Below are positions 18,375-20,655 of a stretch of 20,655 nucleotides of DNA, in pieces. Source of the DNA: Tulasnella sp. 424 (taxonomy: Eukaryota > Basidiomycota > Agaricomycetes > Cantharellales > Tulasnellaceae); NCBI GenBank assembly GCA_019633425.1, contig WSUB01000339.1:1-20655 (forward strand), read 5' to 3'. A model generated the notes under the pieces. It was given only the letters and a program-made list of their open reading frames with translations, did not search any database and had not been told where the DNA came from. How positions within the stretch are numbered: position 1 is the first letter of the stretch; each line of letters begins with the position of its first letter. A program made the position numbers and the translations under genes.

Positions 18375-20650
18375 TCATTCCGCCTCCGCCGGTTTGAGTT
18401 CCTGACGGGAGTGAGCGGCGCGGCTTAATGCTGCCTTTGCATCCAGGGTATTTCCGATTTCTTCAAAAATTCCGGCAGCTTGTTCATAAAGGCGTATTGC
18501 GGCTTCGTGCTGATCCTGGTCGCGATGGACGTCGGCCAGGCACATCAGAGCCCAGGCTCTTCCGTCTCTGTCGCCAATGTCGATAAAGATTTGCAGGGCT
18601 TCGGAGTAAAGCTGAACGGCTTGAGTGTACCGTTTTTGAAGACGATGCACCTCAGCGAGACCCAACAGAGCAGAGGCTCTCCCTCCTCTGCTGCCGATGT
18701 CGGTGTAGATTTGGCCGACCTCGGAGAAAAGCGGAACGGCCTCGCTGTATTTGTTTTGAACTAGATTCACATGAGCAAGACCAAGCAAAGCGCCGGCTTT
18801 CCGTTTTCTGTCACCGATTTCGGTGCAGATCTCGACAGCCTCGGAGTAGAATGTAACGGCTTCCCTGTACTTGTCTTGAAGCCGATACACCTCAGCAAGA
18901 CCGCTCAGAGCAGCGGCTCTGCCTTCTCTATTGCCGATGTCGGTATACATTTGGACAACCTCCGAGTAGCGTGAAATGGCCTTGGTGTAATCACTTTGAA
19001 CCCGATCCACTTCGGCGAGACCAAAGAGAGCTTTGGCCTTTCCTGCATTGTCGGCGGTCTCTGTGCAGATGTTCAAGGCTTCGGTAAAACATTTTGACGC
19101 GTTGATATAGTCATTCTGAATACTATGCATGTCTCCCATTTGGATAAGAAGTTTAGGAGAGCGAGTCCGCGAAACCAATGCATTTGCGGCCCGCTGCCGA
19201 TCTGGACGAATCATTGGCTGTATGGAAACAGGTCAGATTGTGTTCATGTAACCCCAAAACTGGCACCACTTGCCATATGAGTCATTGACTTTCGACACTC
19301 CTCAGCCGTTGGCCGCTTGCTGGGATCAATGCTCCAGCAGGTGATCATTAGCGAGTATAGTGCCCGCATCAAAACCATGCTTGTGTGATCAGCGATGGAT
19401 GGGAGGTTTCCCTGAATGACGAGCATGACAACCATCGAGTCGTTCTGGACATTTTCAAACGGAATGGCATTCATCATAACCTATTTCAGTGTTGAATGTC
19501 AGCTTCCATCGAGTACAGTGTTCGAGTCTTGCTGTACCTCATAAAATATCCAGCCTAATGCCCAGATATCGCTCCACAGCCCGGGTTCGTCGCCCATGAG
19601 CAGCTCTGGAGCAGCCCAGCGGAGTGTATACCTATTTCCCGTCAGTGTTACGGTATTGGTGGCTTCACAGAATTTGGTCTCGAGTAACATTGCTGGCTGT
19701 GCTCGGTTCTCGCTTTTGTAGGGTTGCGCGTTTGGATCCGTTTTCGCAACGCGACGGGCAGAGCCGAAGTCCGTGATGACTGCGCGGCAGTTCAGATTTA
19801 CCAAAACGTTGGCCTACAGAACGCGAAGTTAAGCTTGCCAAGGGGCATTTCACAGTAACACCCGGACCCACCGATTTGAGGTCGCCGTGGTAGATCGGCG
19901 GATCCCGACTATGAAGGTATTCGACTCCAGTCGTGACGTCGTTCATCTGGGGTATGGGGTCTCAGAGGAAGGCCCAAAGCGCAGTGTTCTAATCGTACCA
20001 GTGAGACTCGTTCTGGGAGTTCCCATTCCTCCGACGCAACGAAGTCCTTCAAATTACCGTTCGCTGCCCATGGGAAGACCAGCCAGATCCTGTCTTCGGA
20101 CAGTTCTTCAACGAATCCTTCAAGCTTGATGACGTTTTCGTGCGAAAGTTCGGTTAAGAATCGCGCTTCCCTGAGTGCCAACTAAGAGGAATTAGCGCTG
20201 TGCGAACTCTCGATGCGTTGGGGCGGCTCATTCTCACCCTCAATACTCGCTCTTTGTCCTTTCCATTCTCAATCTTCAGTTTCTTGACTGCTATAGGCTA
20301 ATACGTTGGAGTCGACCAACCGTTCAGCTGATCGCTGTAGGAAATACGAGAGTCGGGTTGAAACAGACCTTTCGTGTGATGATTCTACCGTGGGACTTGT
20401 ACTTACGTCCGGCACGCAAGAATGCTCGTGAAACTGTCGCATATCCTCCATGGAACTCGGATGGGCCTTCCTCGAATTTAATCGAGGACGGATCAATTCG
20501 CCATTCCGCAAGCTTCTCCCGCTATTCAGTAATAGGTTTTGGTGAGCCATTGCGATCATTTGTCGTGATTTGGGTGGTGCGTACTAATTTACTGCTTGAC
20601 GGGGGTGTGGTGGCGGGATCCATCATCAGACGTCTTAGTCGGGCAAGCAT
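18375..20650 (-). CDS. Kinase C: protein kinase with six C-terminal TPRs (620 aa)
   Basis: The spliced model has exons 20650-20585, 20521-20369, 20297-20238, 20181-19999, 19946-19872, 19813-19538, 19480-19274 and 19217-18375, all in frame. The start used (MLARLRRLMMDPATTPPSSS) lies five bases from the window end; ATGs at 20626 and 20623 are in-frame alternatives, and the true start could lie outside. The kinase has K78 (IAVKKL), E98, YHGDLKSANVLV (D176), DFG 194-196 and APE 247-249. The glycine loop is FHGGYATV. The insert before the lysine is short and basic (LRAGRKYKSHGRIITRK). Exon 6 is four codons shorter than in A and B, after PELLMGDEPG. Six 40-residue TPRs lie at about 366-605. Intron 7 has the same GCAAGT donor as kinase A, and the kinase end and first TPRs are almost identical to A. 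It should be an active kinase with unknown partners. Confidence 0.86.
19218..19273 (-). other. Probable GC-AG intron 7 of kinase C
   Basis: GCAAGT starts the intron and CATACAG ends it, 56 nt as in kinase A with only a few differences. Retention gives the same ASGASFGVT tail and TGA. Confidence 0.65.
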
Positions 20651-20655
20651 GACGG

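Larger units (their letters stand above)
15360..20655. repeat. Tandem unit 3 (NDH-2 copy 3, kinase C), cut by the window end
   Basis: This is the third unit of the array. The intergenic part that would follow kinase C lies outside the window, so I cannot tell whether a fourth unit follows. Confidence 0.8.

Noticed and set aside
1..20655. Repeat-induced point mutation as the cause of NDH-2 decay.
   Set aside because: Some changes are C-to-T or G-to-A, but others are transversions (TAC to TAG at 1807), indels and deletions, and the neighbouring kinase repeats were not mutated.
1..20655. A transposon mobilising the cassette.
   Set aside because: I found no transposase, reverse transcriptase, terminal repeats or target-site duplications by eye at the unit boundaries.
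1..20655. tRNA or rRNA genes in the intergenic and convergent regions.
   Set aside because: No cloverleaf-compatible A and B box pairs or rRNA-like sequence could be recognised by reading.

Overview
The window looks like nuclear DNA of a filamentous basidiomycete. Genes are cut by many 52-71 nt introns with GT...AG ends and CT(A/G)A(C/T)-like branch sites, the kinases are of the HGDLKS type joined to 40-residue TPRs, and CT-rich tracts flank genes. An agaricomycete, perhaps of the Rhizoctonia/Ceratobasidium kind, is my inference from the resemblance of the kinase-TPR family; the sequence alone does not prove the genus. I see no rRNA, tRNA, CRISPR, or recognisable transposon.

The window is a direct tandem array with a period of about 6.8-6.9 kb. 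Each unit carries a + strand type II (rotenone-insensitive) NADH:ubiquinone oxidoreductase sequence (NDH-2), then, tail to tail, a - strand gene for a protein kinase fused to six TPRs, then about 1.4-1.5 kb of divergent intergenic DNA. Stop codons repeat at 3780/10586/17528 (NDH-2) and 4667/11453/18375 (kinase). Layout: NDH-2 fragment (1-830); non-repeated DNA with the upstream region of the next copy (831-1599); NDH-2 copy 1 (1600-3780); kinase A (7043-4667, -); intergenic; NDH-2 copy 2 (8451-10586); kinase B (13843-11453, -); intergenic; NDH-2 copy 3 (15360-17528); kinase C (20650-18375, -).

The two partners have had opposite fates. By splicing by eye, all three kinase genes give uninterrupted eight-exon models (653, 658 and 620 residues) with seven introns at identical places and all catalytic residues present. 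Every NDH-2 copy is damaged: copies 0, 2 and 3 are full of stops, frameshifts and lost splice sites. Copy 1 is almost perfect from exon 2 to the end but has no start ATG at the expected place, two in-frame TAG codons in exon 1 and a broken splice acceptor. The array therefore seems to have been amplified or kept for the kinase, with NDH-2 as a passenger.

The kinases differ mainly in a hypervariable insert between the glycine loop and the ATP-binding lysine, and at the N terminus. Kinases A and C are nearly identical from the end of the kinase domain through the first TPRs, while A and B are closer in the kinase core, which suggests gene conversion. At the kinase/TPR junction A and C use what appears to be a GC-AG intron whose retention would give a kinase-only protein. 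There is no evidence that the NDH-2 sequences and the kinases work together biochemically; their link appears to be the shared duplication unit.
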